The position numbers and the translations under genes were made by a program. Below are positions 39,484 to 48,494 of a DNA stretch of 64,000 nucleotides, piece after piece. The notes under the pieces were generated by a model. The model did no database searches and was not told where the DNA came from. It saw only the letters and a program-made list of their open reading frames with translations. Source of the stretch: Flagellimonas aquimarina (lineage in GTDB: Bacteria > Bacteroidota > Bacteroidia > Flavobacteriales > Flavobacteriaceae); assembly GCF_003149745.1 (NCBI RefSeq), contig NZ_QGEG01000002.1, positions 744,001 through 808,000 on the forward strand. Reading direction: 5' to 3'. Numbering within the stretch: position 1 is the first letter of the stretch; each line of letters begins with the position of its first letter.

Positions 39484-40449
39484 TTATTTTTTAAACGATT
39501 CTATAATTTGAAGGGCTACACGTAAGGCTTGTGTTCCTTGTTTTAGGGTTACCACTGGATCTGTGTTGTTCTTAATGGCATCTGCAAAAGTTTCAAGCTC
39601 ATCCAATATGGCGTTGTTGGTTTCAATATCTGGGTTTTCAAAATAGATTTGCTTTTTTTCACCTTCTGCATTTTGCAGAACCATATCAAAATCTCCAGGA
39701 TTTTCTGGAGCGTCCTTCATTTTTACCACTTCAACTTTCTTTTCCAAAAAATCTACCGAGATATAAGCATCTTGCTGGAAAAACCTGGATTTCCGCATGT
39801 TTTTAAGGGAAATTCTACTAGAAGTAAGATTTGCTACGCAGCCATTTTCAAACTCGATTCTTGCATTGGCTATATCCGGTGATTTGCTTATTACAGAAAC
39901 CCCACTGGCATTGATTTGCTTTACTTCGGATTTTACCACACTCAATATTACATCAATATCATGAATCATTAAGTCCAATACTACGGGGACATCGGTTCCT
40001 CTTGGATTAAACTCAGCTAGCCGATGGGTTTCAATGAACATGGGTGTTTCAATATTGTCCTTTACCGCCAAAAATGCGGGGTTAAAGCGTTCTACGTGTC
40101 CAACCTGACCTTTTATGTTATGCTCATGAGCTAATTTCAATAATTCTTCAGCCTCCTCAAAAGTATTGGTAATGGGCTTTTCAATAAAGATATGCTTCCC
40201 TTTTTCAATGGCCTTTTTGGCGCAATCAAAATGGGATAGGGTAGGCGTAACGATATCCACAACATCTACCGAACCAATAAGCGTATTGATGTTTTCAAAA
40301 TAAGTGTACCCAAATTCATCCGCTACTTTTTTCGCGTTGATTTCATCTGGGTCGTAAAACCCTACTAGTTCATAGTTGCTGGATTCATTTAAGAGCCTGA
40401 GGTGAATTTTACCCAAATGTCCTGCACCTAGGACACCAACTTTTAGCAT
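39484..40449 (-). CDS. Gfo/Idh/MocA family oxidoreductase
   Basis: A 321-residue NAD(P)-dependent oxidoreductase. The Rossmann motif GVLGAGHLGKIH opens the protein, HIFIEKPITNT carries the family lysine-proline pair, and PVVLDLMIHDIDVILSVV includes the catalytic-site aspartate/histidine region. Substrates in this family are usually sugars or inositols, occasionally biliverdin; none can be named here. The ATG at 40449 is chosen over a TTG at 40467. It divergently faces pcm. Confidence 0.9.
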   Translation of the reverse strand: MLKVGVLGAGHLGKIHLRLLNESSNYELVGFYDPDEINAKKVADEFGYTYFENINTLIGSVDVVDIVTPTLSHFDCAKKAIEKGKHIFIEKPITNTFEEAEELLKLAHEHNIKGQVGHVERFNPAFLAVKDNIETPMFIETHRLAEFNPRGTDVPVVLDLMIHDIDVILSVVKSEVKQINASGVSVISKSPDIANARIEFENGCVANLTSSRISLKNMRKSRFFQQDAYISVDFLEKKVEVVKMKDAPENPGDFDMVLQNAEGEKKQIYFENPDIETNNAILDELETFADAIKNNTDPVVTLKQGTQALRVALQIIESFKK

Positions 40450-40564
40450 ATGTACTGTTTTTGTCAAAAATAAGGATATGGTACCACTCTTCCATAAAAA
40501 TAAGAAGTCAACTAGTTATAAAATTAGTGGAGAACTTTATAAATTCGTGTACCAGACCAAAAAC

Positions 40565-41206
40565 ATGAAAGATACTTTAAAGCATAGGGGTATGCGGAAC
40601 AAGTTGGCCGAATTGTTGTCAGCTAAAGGAATACAGGATTCAAAAGTTTTAGATGCCATAAAAACAATACCACGGCACTTGTTCTTAGATAGTAGTTTTG
40701 AAGACCATGCATATCAAGACAAAGCATTTCCCATTGGGGCTGAACAAACCATTTCCCAGCCATATACAGTTGCTTTTCAAACAGAATTGCTCAATTTAAA
40801 ACCCAATGATTCTGTTTTGGAAATAGGTACTGGAAGTGGGTATCAAACCGCTGTATTACTCCACTTAAGAGCTAAGGTGTATACTATAGAAAGACAGCGG
40901 GAACTTTTTAAAAAAACCAAACTGTTTTTTAGTAAAATGAATTACCGCCCTAAAAAGGTCATTTTTGGTGATGGATACAAAGGATTGCCAGAAGAAGCTC
41001 CTTTTGATGGCATAATTGTTACCGCTGGGGCCCCCGAAGTTCCAAAGCCGTTAATGTCCCAGTTGAAAGTAGGAGGACGTTTGGTTATTCCTGTTGGGGT
41101 TGAAGAGCAAATTATGACACTTTTTACAAGAAAATCTGAAAAAGAATTTGAAAAGCAAGAATTGGGCTCTTTCCGATTTGTACCCTTATTAGAAAATAAA
41201 AATTGA
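40565..41206 (+). CDS. pcm: Protein-L-isoaspartate O-methyltransferase
   Basis: Repairs damaged proteins by methylating L-isoaspartyl residues. The start at 40565 gives a 213-residue protein beginning MKDTLKHRGMRNKLAELL, the normal length; an ATG at 40478 would add 29 unrelated residues. Motifs: PRHLFLDSSFEDHAYQD, IGAEQTISQPYTVAFQTE, the SAM loop VLEIGTGSGYQTAVL, and GGRLVIPVG. It stands alone, divergent from the oxidoreductase and convergent with smpB (2 bases between stops). Confidence 0.93.
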   Translation: MKDTLKHRGMRNKLAELLSAKGIQDSKVLDAIKTIPRHLFLDSSFEDHAYQDKAFPIGAEQTISQPYTVAFQTELLNLKPNDSVLEIGTGSGYQTAVLLHLRAKVYTIERQRELFKKTKLFFSKMNYRPKKVIFGDGYKGLPEEAPFDGIIVTAGAPEVPKPLMSQLKVGGRLVIPVGVEEQIMTLFTRKSEKEFEKQELGSFRFVPLLENKN

Positions 41207-41208
41207 AG

Positions 41209-41670
41209 TTATTGATTAAAATTCTTCTTAATCCTGGATAAATCTTTCTTATTGTCCCTGTCCTTTATTGTTTCACGTTTGTCGTACAATTTTTTACCCT
41301 TTGCCAGCCCTACGTTTACTTTGGCCAATCCTCTTTCATTAATGAAAAGATTAAGCGGAATTATAGTGAGTCCTGAGGTTGTAACCTCCTTACGTAATTT
41401 TTTTAATTCTTTTCTATTGAGCAATAACTTGCGCTCTGCCTTGGGTTTGTGGTTATAATGCCCTCCATGGCTATATTCATCAACTTGCATGTTAATAACA
41501 AAGAGTTCCCCCTTATCATTAAATTCGCAAAAACTCTGGGACAATGATGCTTTGCCTAAACGGATGGATTTTATTTCAGTACCTCCCAAAACAATCCCGG
41601 CCGTATAGGTGTCCAAAATTTCATAATCAAATCTGGCCCGTTTGTTCTTTATGTTAATATTTTTCTGCAT
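41209..41670 (-). CDS. smpB: SsrA-binding protein SmpB
   Basis: SmpB delivers tmRNA to stalled ribosomes for trans-translation. The 153-residue protein starts [18 protein letters not shown] (ATG at 41670; an ATG at 41679 would add three residues), with the OB-fold signature [35 protein letters not shown] and [13 protein letters not shown], and the basic C-terminal tail [18 protein letters not shown] that enters the mRNA channel. No tmRNA gene is in the window. A TATTTTTG element ends 6 bases before the ATG, so the mRNA may be leaderless. Confidence 0.96.
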   Translation of the reverse strand: MQKNINIKNKRARFDYEILDTYTAGIVLGGTEIKSIRLGKASLSQSFCEFNDKGELFVINMQVDEYSHGGHYNHKPKAERKLLLNRKELKKLRKEVTTSGLTIIPLNLFINERGLAKVNVGLAKGKKLYDKRETIKDRDNKKDLSRIKKNFNQ

Positions 41671-41676
41671 TGTTGG

Positions 41677-41684
41677 CAAAAATA
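41677..41684 (-). promoter_or_regulatory. Putative -7 element TATTTTTG of smpB
   Basis: It fits TANNTTTG on the minus strand and ends 6 bases before the smpB ATG, predicting a transcript that starts at or next to the start codon. The -33 region is not well matched. Confidence 0.45.
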
Positions 41685-41736
41685 GAAACTCTTATCCAAG
41701 AAAATTGTAATGTTACAATAGATTTTACGATTATCA

Positions 41737-42495
41737 ATGAAAACCAAACTAATGAAAAGACTTTTTGTTGTAGCTCTATTGCTTTTATCTTTTGCCTGCA
41801 AAGAAAAACCCAAACCAAGTTTTACCGCTCAAGAAGTTGTGGACAAATCCATAGAAGATAGTGGAGGAAGCCTTTATGCCGATCATGGCACGTCATTTTT
41901 ATTTAGGGATAGAAAGTATATCTCTGAGAGTGCTGGGGGGAAGAAAGTATTAAAACGCATCTCCTTTTTGGACTCCGTTACTATAACCGATGTTAAAACC
42001 AACTCGGCTTTTAAGCGTTATATGAATGATACAATTATAAATTTATCTGATTCCATTGCAAACAGGTATGCTAATTCTGTTAACTCGGTACATTATTTTG
42101 CCAGGCTTCCATACGGTTTAAACGACCAAGCGGTTAGCAAAGAGCTTTTAGGAGAGGAAACAATAAAGGGAAAAAACTATTATAAGGTCAAAGTCACATT
42201 TGATCAAAATAACGGAGGTAAGGATTTTGATGATGTTTATGTATACTGGTTCAATAAGGAAACATTTAAGCCAGACTATTTAGCCTATGATTTTCATGTA
42301 AACGGCGGTGGCCAACGTTTTCGCGAAGCTTATAATGAACGTTATGTTAATGGCATTCGTTTTGTAGATTATAATAACTACAAGGCCAAAATAAAGGAAA
42401 CTTCCATTTTTGAAACAGGAAATTTATTTGAAAAAGGAGAACTGGAGCTACTTTCTAAAATAGAGCTTTTAGAAATAGAGGTAACTAAAAATTAA
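41737..42495 (+). CDS. Lipoprotein of the DUF6503 type, function unknown
   Basis: A 252-residue lipoprotein (lipobox SFAC near residue 21). After a short linker it shows AQEVVDKSIEDSGG, then a beta-rich domain with VHYFARLPYGLNDQ, GKNYYKVKVTFDQNNGGKDF and VYVYWFNKETFKPDYLAY, features I associate with flavobacterial DUF6503 outer-membrane lipoproteins that resemble a LolA-like half barrel. No catalytic residues stand out. An alternative ATG at 41752 would trim five residues. Its stop shares TTAA with the convergent phosphatase-like gene. Confidence 0.72.
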   Translation: MKTKLMKRLFVVALLLLSFACKEKPKPSFTAQEVVDKSIEDSGGSLYADHGTSFLFRDRKYISESAGGKKVLKRISFLDSVTITDVKTNSAFKRYMNDTIINLSDSIANRYANSVNSVHYFARLPYGLNDQAVSKELLGEETIKGKNYYKVKVTFDQNNGGKDFDDVYVYWFNKETFKPDYLAYDFHVNGGGQRFREAYNERYVNGIRFVDYNNYKAKIKETSIFETGNLFEKGELELLSKIELLEIEVTKN

Positions 42496-43025
42496 TCCAT
42501 TTTTAGACGAATATCAGTTGCTACTCCATCAATGATTCTAACAATGAAGAGGCTACTGTTGTCATGGTCGTCCATATGTTCGTATTTTTCGATCTCAAGA
42601 AGATTATTCACAAAGTTTGGGGTTGAGTTACTGTGGCCCACAACCAATACATTAAGTCCTTCGTTCGAGGTTTTAAATGCTTCAATATCTACTGATTTTG
42701 GGTCGTAATACTTTACGTCAATATCTTTTTTAACAGATGTTGGTGCTGCGGTCATTGAGGTACGCTCATAGTTGGTGGAGTATATCACATCTAAATCAAT
42801 AGGGTCAAAAACTTCGGCCCAATGTATGGCCCTGCCTAAACCATCTTGATTTAATTCGGGATCATTGTTTTCAGGGTCCGTTCTATCCTTTTCCGCATGT
42901 CTTATAAAATAGAAAGTGGAAACCACCGGTTCTTTGGTATTTTCCATATCTTTATTGGAGTCATTGCAACTAATACTTCCAACAATAAAAATTGTAATTG
43001 CAATTATAAGTTTGGTCGTTCTCAT
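42492..43025 (-). CDS. Histidine phosphatase family lipoprotein
   Basis: A 177-residue lipoprotein (lipobox GSISC, Cys20) with a compact histidine-phosphatase domain: FYFIRHAEKDR holds the catalytic RHA, STNYERTSMTA a second arginine, and VLVVGHSNSTPNF the second histidine. Its size resembles SixA-type phosphatases, but it is exported, so it would act on phosphomonoesters outside the cytoplasm. It is divergent from the PorP/SprF-SPOR gene, with a 17-bp near-palindrome between them. Confidence 0.85.
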   Translation of the reverse strand: MRTTKLIIAITIFIVGSISCNDSNKDMENTKEPVVSTFYFIRHAEKDRTDPENNDPELNQDGLGRAIHWAEVFDPIDLDVIYSTNYERTSMTAAPTSVKKDIDVKYYDPKSVDIEAFKTSNEGLNVLVVGHSNSTPNFVNNLLEIEKYEHMDDHDNSSLFIVRIIDGVATDIRLKMD

Positions 43026-43068
43026 GATTACTATTCTAAAGGTCCCTCTTATGTTATATTTATGATGT

Positions 43069-43085
43069 TTAAATGTAACATTTAA
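43069..43085. repeat. Dyad symmetry (8+1+8) in divergent promoter region
   Basis: TTAAATGT, one A, ACATTTAA: perfect arms around a single central base. It lies 44 bases before the minus-strand histidine-phosphatase gene and 16 before the plus-strand gene at 43101, where an operator could control either. Confidence 0.5.
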
Positions 43086-43100
43086 TTTTCGTTTTCTTGT

Positions 43101-44591
43101 ATGCTTAAGTCCGTGGTTTGTATTATAATGCTTTTAATGGCCGCATCTATCTGGTCGCAGGAGAGGACACTCCCCCCTGATGTTAGACAACATAACCTTA
43201 CTCAATTCAATTCAAATCTGTTAAATGCATCTTATGGTACCGATTGGAACAATCCCAATTCTTTTTCCATCTGGACACGATGGCAATGGCAGACTGTGGA
43301 TGGAGACCCAACCAGCATATTTGCTAACTATACCCACCAACTTAATCAAAAATCAGTTTTGGGGATTGGTTTCTTGCAACATAATACAGGAATTTTTGTA
43401 GATGTTGGGGCCAATATTAACTATGCGTACAATTTTGTGTTTGAAGATAATATTAAACTAATAGTTGGAGCTAACCTATTTGGGTTTCAAGAAAAATTGG
43501 CAGATGATCGTTTTGTTCCAGATCCAGATATTGATTTGCCACAATTAGAGGGTACAAATGCTTTTATTGTCCTTTTTTCTCCAGGAATACGATTGCAAGT
43601 AAACCAGTTCAATTTAGGATTGGCCGTGGAAAATGCGTTGGATTATAATTTTTCTGACAATGCAGGAAGAGGAGGAGATTTAAGAATATTGACAGGTACG
43701 TTAAGCAATGATTTTCCCGTAAACGTATTTTCAAATGAAAGCAACAGTTTTGTAAGACCAATTGTTTATGTAAGGGCAATACCAGACCATGATACTCAGT
43801 TTGGAATCAATGGATTGTTTTCAACATCTAAATTCTGGGTACAGGGAGGTTATAACAGTTTTTATGGAGTTTCTGGAGGGTTGGGAGCAACTTTTGCCAA
43901 GCAATTATCTATTGGCGGTTTATTGGAATTTGGTACGGATTCTCCCTTAAGTGATGAAGACCCTACTTTTGAATTGATTGCTTCCTATCATTTTGGAAAA
44001 ACGGATAACCGTAAAAAAGTTGTTGGCTTTGATGTTGAAAAAGAAGATGCTTTAGCTTTGGAACGAATAAGAGCTGAAGAAGAGGAACAACAGCGCAAGA
44101 AAGCTGAAGAAATAGCGCTGACCGAAAGGAAAAGAGTGGAGCAGGAGCAAATAGAAAAGACTAAAAGAGAAGAGGAACTATTGATCAGACAACAATTTAT
44201 AAGAGATTCCATTACCAAAGTTCAACTGGCCGCTTTAAAATTAAAAGAAGAGCAAAAGAAATTGGATAGCATTGCCAAATTGCAGAAGGAACAAAATGTT
44301 GAAGTACGACCTAACGAAAAATATGAAGAGGTCGCCAATGCAGAAGGGCTGGAGCCAGGATTTTACTTAATTGCCAATGTTTTTGGTACAAAAAAATATT
44401 TTGACAACTTCATGATTGCCCTCAGGAAAAAGGGATTGAATCCAAAATCTTTCTACAGAAGTTTAAATAAGTACAATTATGTTTATTTAGATCGCTATAA
44501 CAGTATGAATGAAGCCCGCAAAGCTCGAGACAGTAAGTTTTTTGGAAAATACCCAGATAAAACTTGGATTTTCAGAGTTAGAGGAAAGTAA
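43101..44591 (+). CDS. PorP/SprF-family outer-membrane protein fused to coiled coil and SPOR-like domain
   Basis: A 496-residue protein. The signal peptide ends ASIWS, followed by Gln. Residues about 20-305 form a beta-barrel of the PorP/SprF family used by the type IX secretion system (LTQFNSNLLNASYGT, VLGIGFLQHNTGIFVDVG, IVLFSPGIRLQVNQFNLGLA). Residues about 320-395 are a charged coiled coil rich in Glu, Arg and Lys. The last 80 residues (GFYLIANVFGTKKYFDNFM, ending TWIFRVRG) look like a SPOR peptidoglycan-binding domain. Together they would link an outer-membrane barrel to the cell wall. Confidence 0.8.
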   Translation: MLKSVVCIIMLLMAASIWSQERTLPPDVRQHNLTQFNSNLLNASYGTDWNNPNSFSIWTRWQWQTVDGDPTSIFANYTHQLNQKSVLGIGFLQHNTGIFVDVGANINYAYNFVFEDNIKLIVGANLFGFQEKLADDRFVPDPDIDLPQLEGTNAFIVLFSPGIRLQVNQFNLGLAVENALDYNFSDNAGRGGDLRILTGTLSNDFPVNVFSNESNSFVRPIVYVRAIPDHDTQFGINGLFSTSKFWVQGGYNSFYGVSGGLGATFAKQLSIGGLLEFGTDSPLSDEDPTFELIASYHFGKTDNRKKVVGFDVEKEDALALERIRAEEEEQQRKKAEEIALTERKRVEQEQIEKTKREEELLIRQQFIRDSITKVQLAALKLKEEQKKLDSIAKLQKEQNVEVRPNEKYEEVANAEGLEPGFYLIANVFGTKKYFDNFMIALRKKGLNPKSFYRSLNKYNYVYLDRYNSMNEARKARDSKFFGKYPDKTWIFRVRGK

Positions 44592-44600
44592 AGGGCAGGG

Positions 44601-45197
44601 CTATTTTTTTATCTCCTTTTTTACCAGTTGTTCTAAATAGGCAATGGTATTTACCAAATACTTTCGATCTCTTGTCATTGTTGACATGGCTATTGCCCCT
44701 TGAAGCATGGTAAACAATTGTTTTGCAAATTGGAGAGGTGGAACAGGTAAATGAATTTCCCCTTGTTTTATACCATTTTCTAAAACCAGTGCTATTTTGC
44801 CCTCTATTTCTTTGATGGTTTCTTTAACAGCAGCAGAAAGTTGGCTATTGTTATTTTGTGCATCTACTCCTACATTTAGAATTGGGCAGCCACCAAAAGG
44901 AAGCGTAAAAACATCATATTGTCTATAAAAACGTATGAGAGAAAAAAGCTTGTCCAATGATTTACCTTCTATATTGAGTTTTTCATCAACAATGGCCAAA
45001 AGGTGACTGCGGTTATATTCAAAAGCAGATAATGCTAAAGCTTCCTTATTTTCAAAGTTCCCATAAATAGCACCTTTGGTGAGACCGGTAGCTTCTGTAA
45101 GATCGCTCATACTGGTGCCAACATATCCAAACTTGTTAAAAATTGGAGCTACGGTCTCAATAATATATGCGGTGGTACGTTCTGCTTTTTTGGTCAT
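44601..45197 (-). CDS. TetR/AcrR family transcriptional regulator
   Basis: A 198-residue repressor. The N-terminal HTH reads IIETVAPIFNKFGYVGTSM, then SDLTEATGLTKGAIYGNF, the family signature, followed by ENKEALALSAFEY. The C-terminal ligand domain (about 70-198) contains FGGCPILNVGVDAQNNNSQL, a pattern seen in the YcfQ/TetR_C_11-like group. No obvious target transporter is adjacent; its own upstream region (45241-45253) has a short CATA ... TATG symmetry that could be an operator. Ligand unknown. Confidence 0.9.
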   Translation of the reverse strand: MTKKAERTTAYIIETVAPIFNKFGYVGTSMSDLTEATGLTKGAIYGNFENKEALALSAFEYNRSHLLAIVDEKLNIEGKSLDKLFSLIRFYRQYDVFTLPFGGCPILNVGVDAQNNNSQLSAAVKETIKEIEGKIALVLENGIKQGEIHLPVPPLQFAKQLFTMLQGAIAMSTMTRDRKYLVNTIAYLEQLVKKEIKK

Positions 45198-45259
45198 AGT
45201 GGTTCTGGCTAGTGCATGGCTGATGCTAATATATAAAAAACATATACTGTATGGTATTT

Positions 45260-45300
45260 TAAAAAAGAAATGCCCTTACTTTTAACAAAGTAAGGGCATT
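45260..45300 (-). terminator. Intrinsic terminator of clpB
   Basis: A 13-bp perfect stem (AATGCCCTTACTT / AAGTAAGGGCATT) with a 6-base loop is followed, read on the minus strand, by TTTCTTTTTT. It begins 19 bases after the clpB stop. Confidence 0.85.
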
Positions 45301-45318
45301 AATCAGTTGAAAATTAGA

Positions 45319-47919
45319 TTATTTCACTAATTCGTTTTGATTTCTAAAGACAAGTTGTTCATCAAATGAATCTAGAAGAACAATACTTTCTGCTTTTATT
45401 TTACCAGATAGCAGTTCTTTAGACAAGTTGTTCAAGACCTCCTTTTGGATAAGTCTTTTTACAGGTCTTGCTCCAAATTGAGGATCGTACCCTTTTTCTG
45501 CTAGATAATCGATAGCTTCATCTGTGGCATCCAAGGTAATGTGTTGTTTAGATACCATTTTCTTCAATTGTTCTAGTTGGAGCCCTACAATTGCTCTAAT
45601 ATTGGATTTATCCAAAGGAGTGAACATGATAATATCATCTATCCTGTTTAAAAACTCTGGACGAACCGTTTTTCGCAACAATCCCATAACTTCAACACGC
45701 GCTGCACTGGCTGCACTTTGAACATCCAATGCATCTTCAAACTTCTCTTGGATGATTTGACTGCCCATATTGCTGGTCATGATAATAATGGAATTCTTGA
45801 AATCAGCTACGCGCCCTTTATTATCCGTTAATCTTCCTTCGTCCAAAACTTGCAACAGGATGTTGAATGTGTCTGGGTGTGCCTTTTCAATTTCGTCTAA
45901 AAGAACTACAGAGTATGGTTTTCTTCTAACCGCTTCTGTTAGTTGTCCTCCTTCGTCATAACCAACATATCCAGGAGGCGCGCCCACCAACCTGCTTACG
46001 GAATGACGCTCTTGATACTCACTCATATCTATCCGCGTGATGGCGTTTTCATCATCAAACAAATAGGCGGCCAGTGTTTTTGCCAATTCGGTTTTACCTA
46101 CACCGGTGTTTCCTAAAAAGAGGAAAGAGCCAATAGGTTTTTTAGCATCTTGCAACCCTGCTCTACTTCTTCTAATTGCATCAGAAACAGCTATGATCGC
46201 TTCTTCTTGGCCCACAACACGCTTATGTAGCACATCTTCCAATTGCAGGAGTTTTTCACGTTCGCTTTGCAACATTTTGGTAACGGGAATACCAGTCCAT
46301 TTGGCCACTACTTCTGCTATGTCCTCATTGGTCACCTCTTCCTTGATAAGCGTTCCTGCGCTTTGCTGATTAGCCAACTCATCTTGCAGTTTTTCCAATC
46401 TTTCTTGCGACTCCTTTATTTTGCCATAGCGCAGTTCTGCGACTTTGCCATAATCTCCATTGCGTTCGGCACGTTCAGCTTCCAATTTAAAGTTTTCAAT
46501 ATCCTGTTTGGTTTTCTGGATATTGTCCACAACGGTCTTTTCGCTTTCCCACTTAGCAAAAATCTCATTTCTCTCTTCTTTAAGATTGGCAAGTTCTAGA
46601 TTTAAGCTTTGTAGTTTGGCCTTGTCATTCTCTCGTTTTATGGCTTCAATCTCAATTTCCAACTGCATAATTTTTCGGTCCAGCACGTCCAACTCTTCTG
46701 GTTTGGAATTGATTTCCATCCGTAGTTTAGATGCTGCTTCATCCATGAGGTCGATAGCCTTGTCCGGTAGAAAACGATTTGTTATGTAGCGTTGTGAAAG
46801 TTCTACAGCAGAAATTACTGCTTCATCTTTTATCCTGACCTTGTGGTGCGCTTCATATTTTTCCTTTATTCCTCTTAAGATGGATATAGCGCTTTCCGTA
46901 TCTGGTTCGTCTATGACTACTTTTTGAAACCTACGCTCTAGCGCCTTGTCCTTTTCAAAATATTTTTGATACTCATCCAGTGTTGTTGCCCCAATAGCTC
47001 TAAGTTCTCCTCGTGCCAATGCGGGTTTTAAAATGTTTGCTGCGTCCATTGCTCCCTGACCGCCACCTGCACCAACAAGCGTATGTATTTCATCAATAAA
47101 AAGTACAATATCTCCATCTGAAGAGGTTACTTCCTTAATAACCGATTTTAACCGCTCTTCAAATTCACCCTTGTACTTGGCTCCAGCGATTAGCGCTCCC
47201 ATATCCAAAGAATAAATGGTCTTGTTTTTAAGGTTTTCTGGGATGTCCCCTTGAACTATTCTATGGGCCAGCCCTTCAGCGATGGCTGTTTTACCTACAC
47301 CTGGCTCACCCACTAGCATGGGATTGTTCTTTGTTCTTCTCGATAGAATTTGCAAAACCCTTCTTATTTCTTCATCTCTACCAATTACTGGGTCTAGCTT
47401 ACCACTGTCTGCAAGTTGATTAAGGTTTTTTGCGTATTTATCTAATGAATTGTAGGTGTTCTCTGCGCTTTGCGAGGTTACCTTTCCACCTTTTCTTAAT
47501 TCTTGAATAGCTGCATTTAAGTCTTTTTCTGTAACTCCCTGATCCTTTAAAATCTGGGCTATTTTACTTTTTGACTTAAAAATAGCAAGCAACAAATGTT
47601 CAATAGATACAAATTCATCGCCTTGCTTTTTTGCTATGATGCTGGCTTCATTCAAAGACTTACCCGCTTCTCTAGAGAGCATTATCTCGCCTCCAGATAC
47701 TTTGGAGAAACTTTCCAATTCCTTATCAAGAATTTGATTGAGCAGTGCTGTATTCACATTTAATTTTTTTAGAATAAATGGTAGTACATTTTCGTCTACT
47801 TCAGCTATAGCCTTAAATAGATGCTCATTTTCTATTTGTTGATGTCCATGCCCCTGGGCAAGCTGTTGCGCTTGCTGTACGGCTTCTTGTGATTTTATAG
47901 TGTAATTGTTGAAATTCAT
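45319..47919 (-). CDS. clpB: ATP-dependent chaperone ClpB
   Basis: ClpB is a hexameric disaggregase working with DnaK. In 866 residues: the N-terminal Clp repeat domain (about 1-145), AAA+ module 1 with Walker [14 protein letters not shown], a coiled-coil middle domain (about 400-520), and module 2 with [15 protein letters not shown] and [13 protein letters not shown]. Sensor and arginine-finger regions are intact. The ATG at 47919 ([17 protein letters not shown]) is the family start; an ATG at 47946 adds nine residues. No CIRCE-like repeat is seen upstream. Confidence 0.97.
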   Translation of the reverse strand: MNFNNYTIKSQEAVQQAQQLAQGHGHQQIENEHLFKAIAEVDENVLPFILKKLNVNTALLNQILDKELESFSKVSGGEIMLSREAGKSLNEASIIAKKQGDEFVSIEHLLLAIFKSKSKIAQILKDQGVTEKDLNAAIQELRKGGKVTSQSAENTYNSLDKYAKNLNQLADSGKLDPVIGRDEEIRRVLQILSRRTKNNPMLVGEPGVGKTAIAEGLAHRIVQGDIPENLKNKTIYSLDMGALIAGAKYKGEFEERLKSVIKEVTSSDGDIVLFIDEIHTLVGAGGGQGAMDAANILKPALARGELRAIGATTLDEYQKYFEKDKALERRFQKVVIDEPDTESAISILRGIKEKYEAHHKVRIKDEAVISAVELSQRYITNRFLPDKAIDLMDEAASKLRMEINSKPEELDVLDRKIMQLEIEIEAIKRENDKAKLQSLNLELANLKEERNEIFAKWESEKTVVDNIQKTKQDIENFKLEAERAERNGDYGKVAELRYGKIKESQERLEKLQDELANQQSAGTLIKEEVTNEDIAEVVAKWTGIPVTKMLQSEREKLLQLEDVLHKRVVGQEEAIIAVSDAIRRSRAGLQDAKKPIGSFLFLGNTGVGKTELAKTLAAYLFDDENAITRIDMSEYQERHSVSRLVGAPPGYVGYDEGGQLTEAVRRKPYSVVLLDEIEKAHPDTFNILLQVLDEGRLTDNKGRVADFKNSIIIMTSNMGSQIIQEKFEDALDVQSAASAARVEVMGLLRKTVRPEFLNRIDDIIMFTPLDKSNIRAIVGLQLEQLKKMVSKQHITLDATDEAIDYLAEKGYDPQFGARPVKRLIQKEVLNNLSKELLSGKIKAESIVLLDSFDEQLVFRNQNELVK

Positions 47920-48033
47920 TTTCAATTGTTTTTTTGTTTCTAACATTTCAACAACCTTACCATTACAAGGATACAGTCAAAATGTCGCTAAAAGTCTTAA
48001 AACAGAGGACATTTCGTCAGTTTTGTAAGCTTT

Positions 48034-48064
48034 TTGTTCTTAGTCGACAGAACAACTAAATTTG
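48034..48064 (+). promoter_or_regulatory. Consensus flavobacterial promoter of ytxJ (TTG-N20-TAAATTTG)
   Basis: TTG at 48034-48036 and TAAATTTG at 48057-48064 are separated by 20 bases, an excellent match to TTG-N17-23-TANNTTTG. With the 6-base spacing seen at ffs, RNA begins at the ytxJ ATG itself. Confidence 0.75.
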
Positions 48065-48068
48065 TGAT

Positions 48069-48458
48069 ATGGGAATATTTGGTAGTGTATTTGGAAATAA
48101 AGGTGAGTCGGCAAAAGAGGAAAAAATCATTCCTTGGATTCCTTTAACATCAGTAGAACAATTGGATGAAATTGCCGAAAAATCAAAAACAAGAACTCAA
48201 CTTATTTTTAAGCACTCAACCACTTGTGGTATTAGCCGAATGGTACTAAATATGTTTACCGGTTCCTATTCACTTAGTGATGAACAAGATATTTACTTTC
48301 TGGATTTGCACGCCCATAGAGATGTTTCTAACGAAGTGCAATACAAGTTCCAGGTAATGCATCAGTCTCCACAACTTTTGATCATAAAGAATGGCGAGGT
48401 AACGTATCACACTTCGCACGGCGCAATTGCGGATACCAACCTATTGGAATATATATAA
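48069..48458 (+). CDS. ytxJ: YtxJ-like bacillithiol-system protein (monothiol thioredoxin fold)
   Basis: A 129-residue protein of the YtxJ family, proposed to act as a monothiol bacilliredoxin. The active-site region is LIFKHSTTCGISRMVL, with one cysteine in a thioredoxin-like fold; other family points are YFLDLHAHRDVSNEV and HQSPQLLIIKNGEVTYHTSH. It would remove bacillithiol from mixed disulfides. The gene has its own consensus promoter and a terminator. The ATG lies 5 bases after the -7 element, so its mRNA is predicted to be leaderless. Confidence 0.88.
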   Translation: MGIFGSVFGNKGESAKEEKIIPWIPLTSVEQLDEIAEKSKTRTQLIFKHSTTCGISRMVLNMFTGSYSLSDEQDIYFLDLHAHRDVSNEVQYKFQVMHQSPQLLIIKNGEVTYHTSHGAIADTNLLEYI

Positions 48459-48490
48459 AAAAGGCCCCAACATTTGTTGGGGCCTTTTTT
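48457..48490. terminator. Bidirectional intrinsic terminator
   Basis: A 15-bp stem (core AAGGCCCCAAC / GTTGGGGCCTT) with A and T runs on either side lies between the convergent ytxJ and lipoprotein genes and overlaps the ytxJ stop. Confidence 0.9.
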
Positions 48491-48494
48491 ATAT

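Noticed and set aside
45241-45253. Operator of the TetR regulator
   Set aside because: CATA ... TATG gives only 4-bp arms in AT-rich DNA; too weak to list as a feature.
46243-46599. Long plus-strand open frames inside clpB
   Set aside because: They are antisense shadows of a strongly conserved coding region.
47947-48068. CIRCE or HrcA-type heat-shock operator before clpB
   Set aside because: Only AAATGTC and GACATTT with a wide gap are visible; this does not match CIRCE, and the arms are short.
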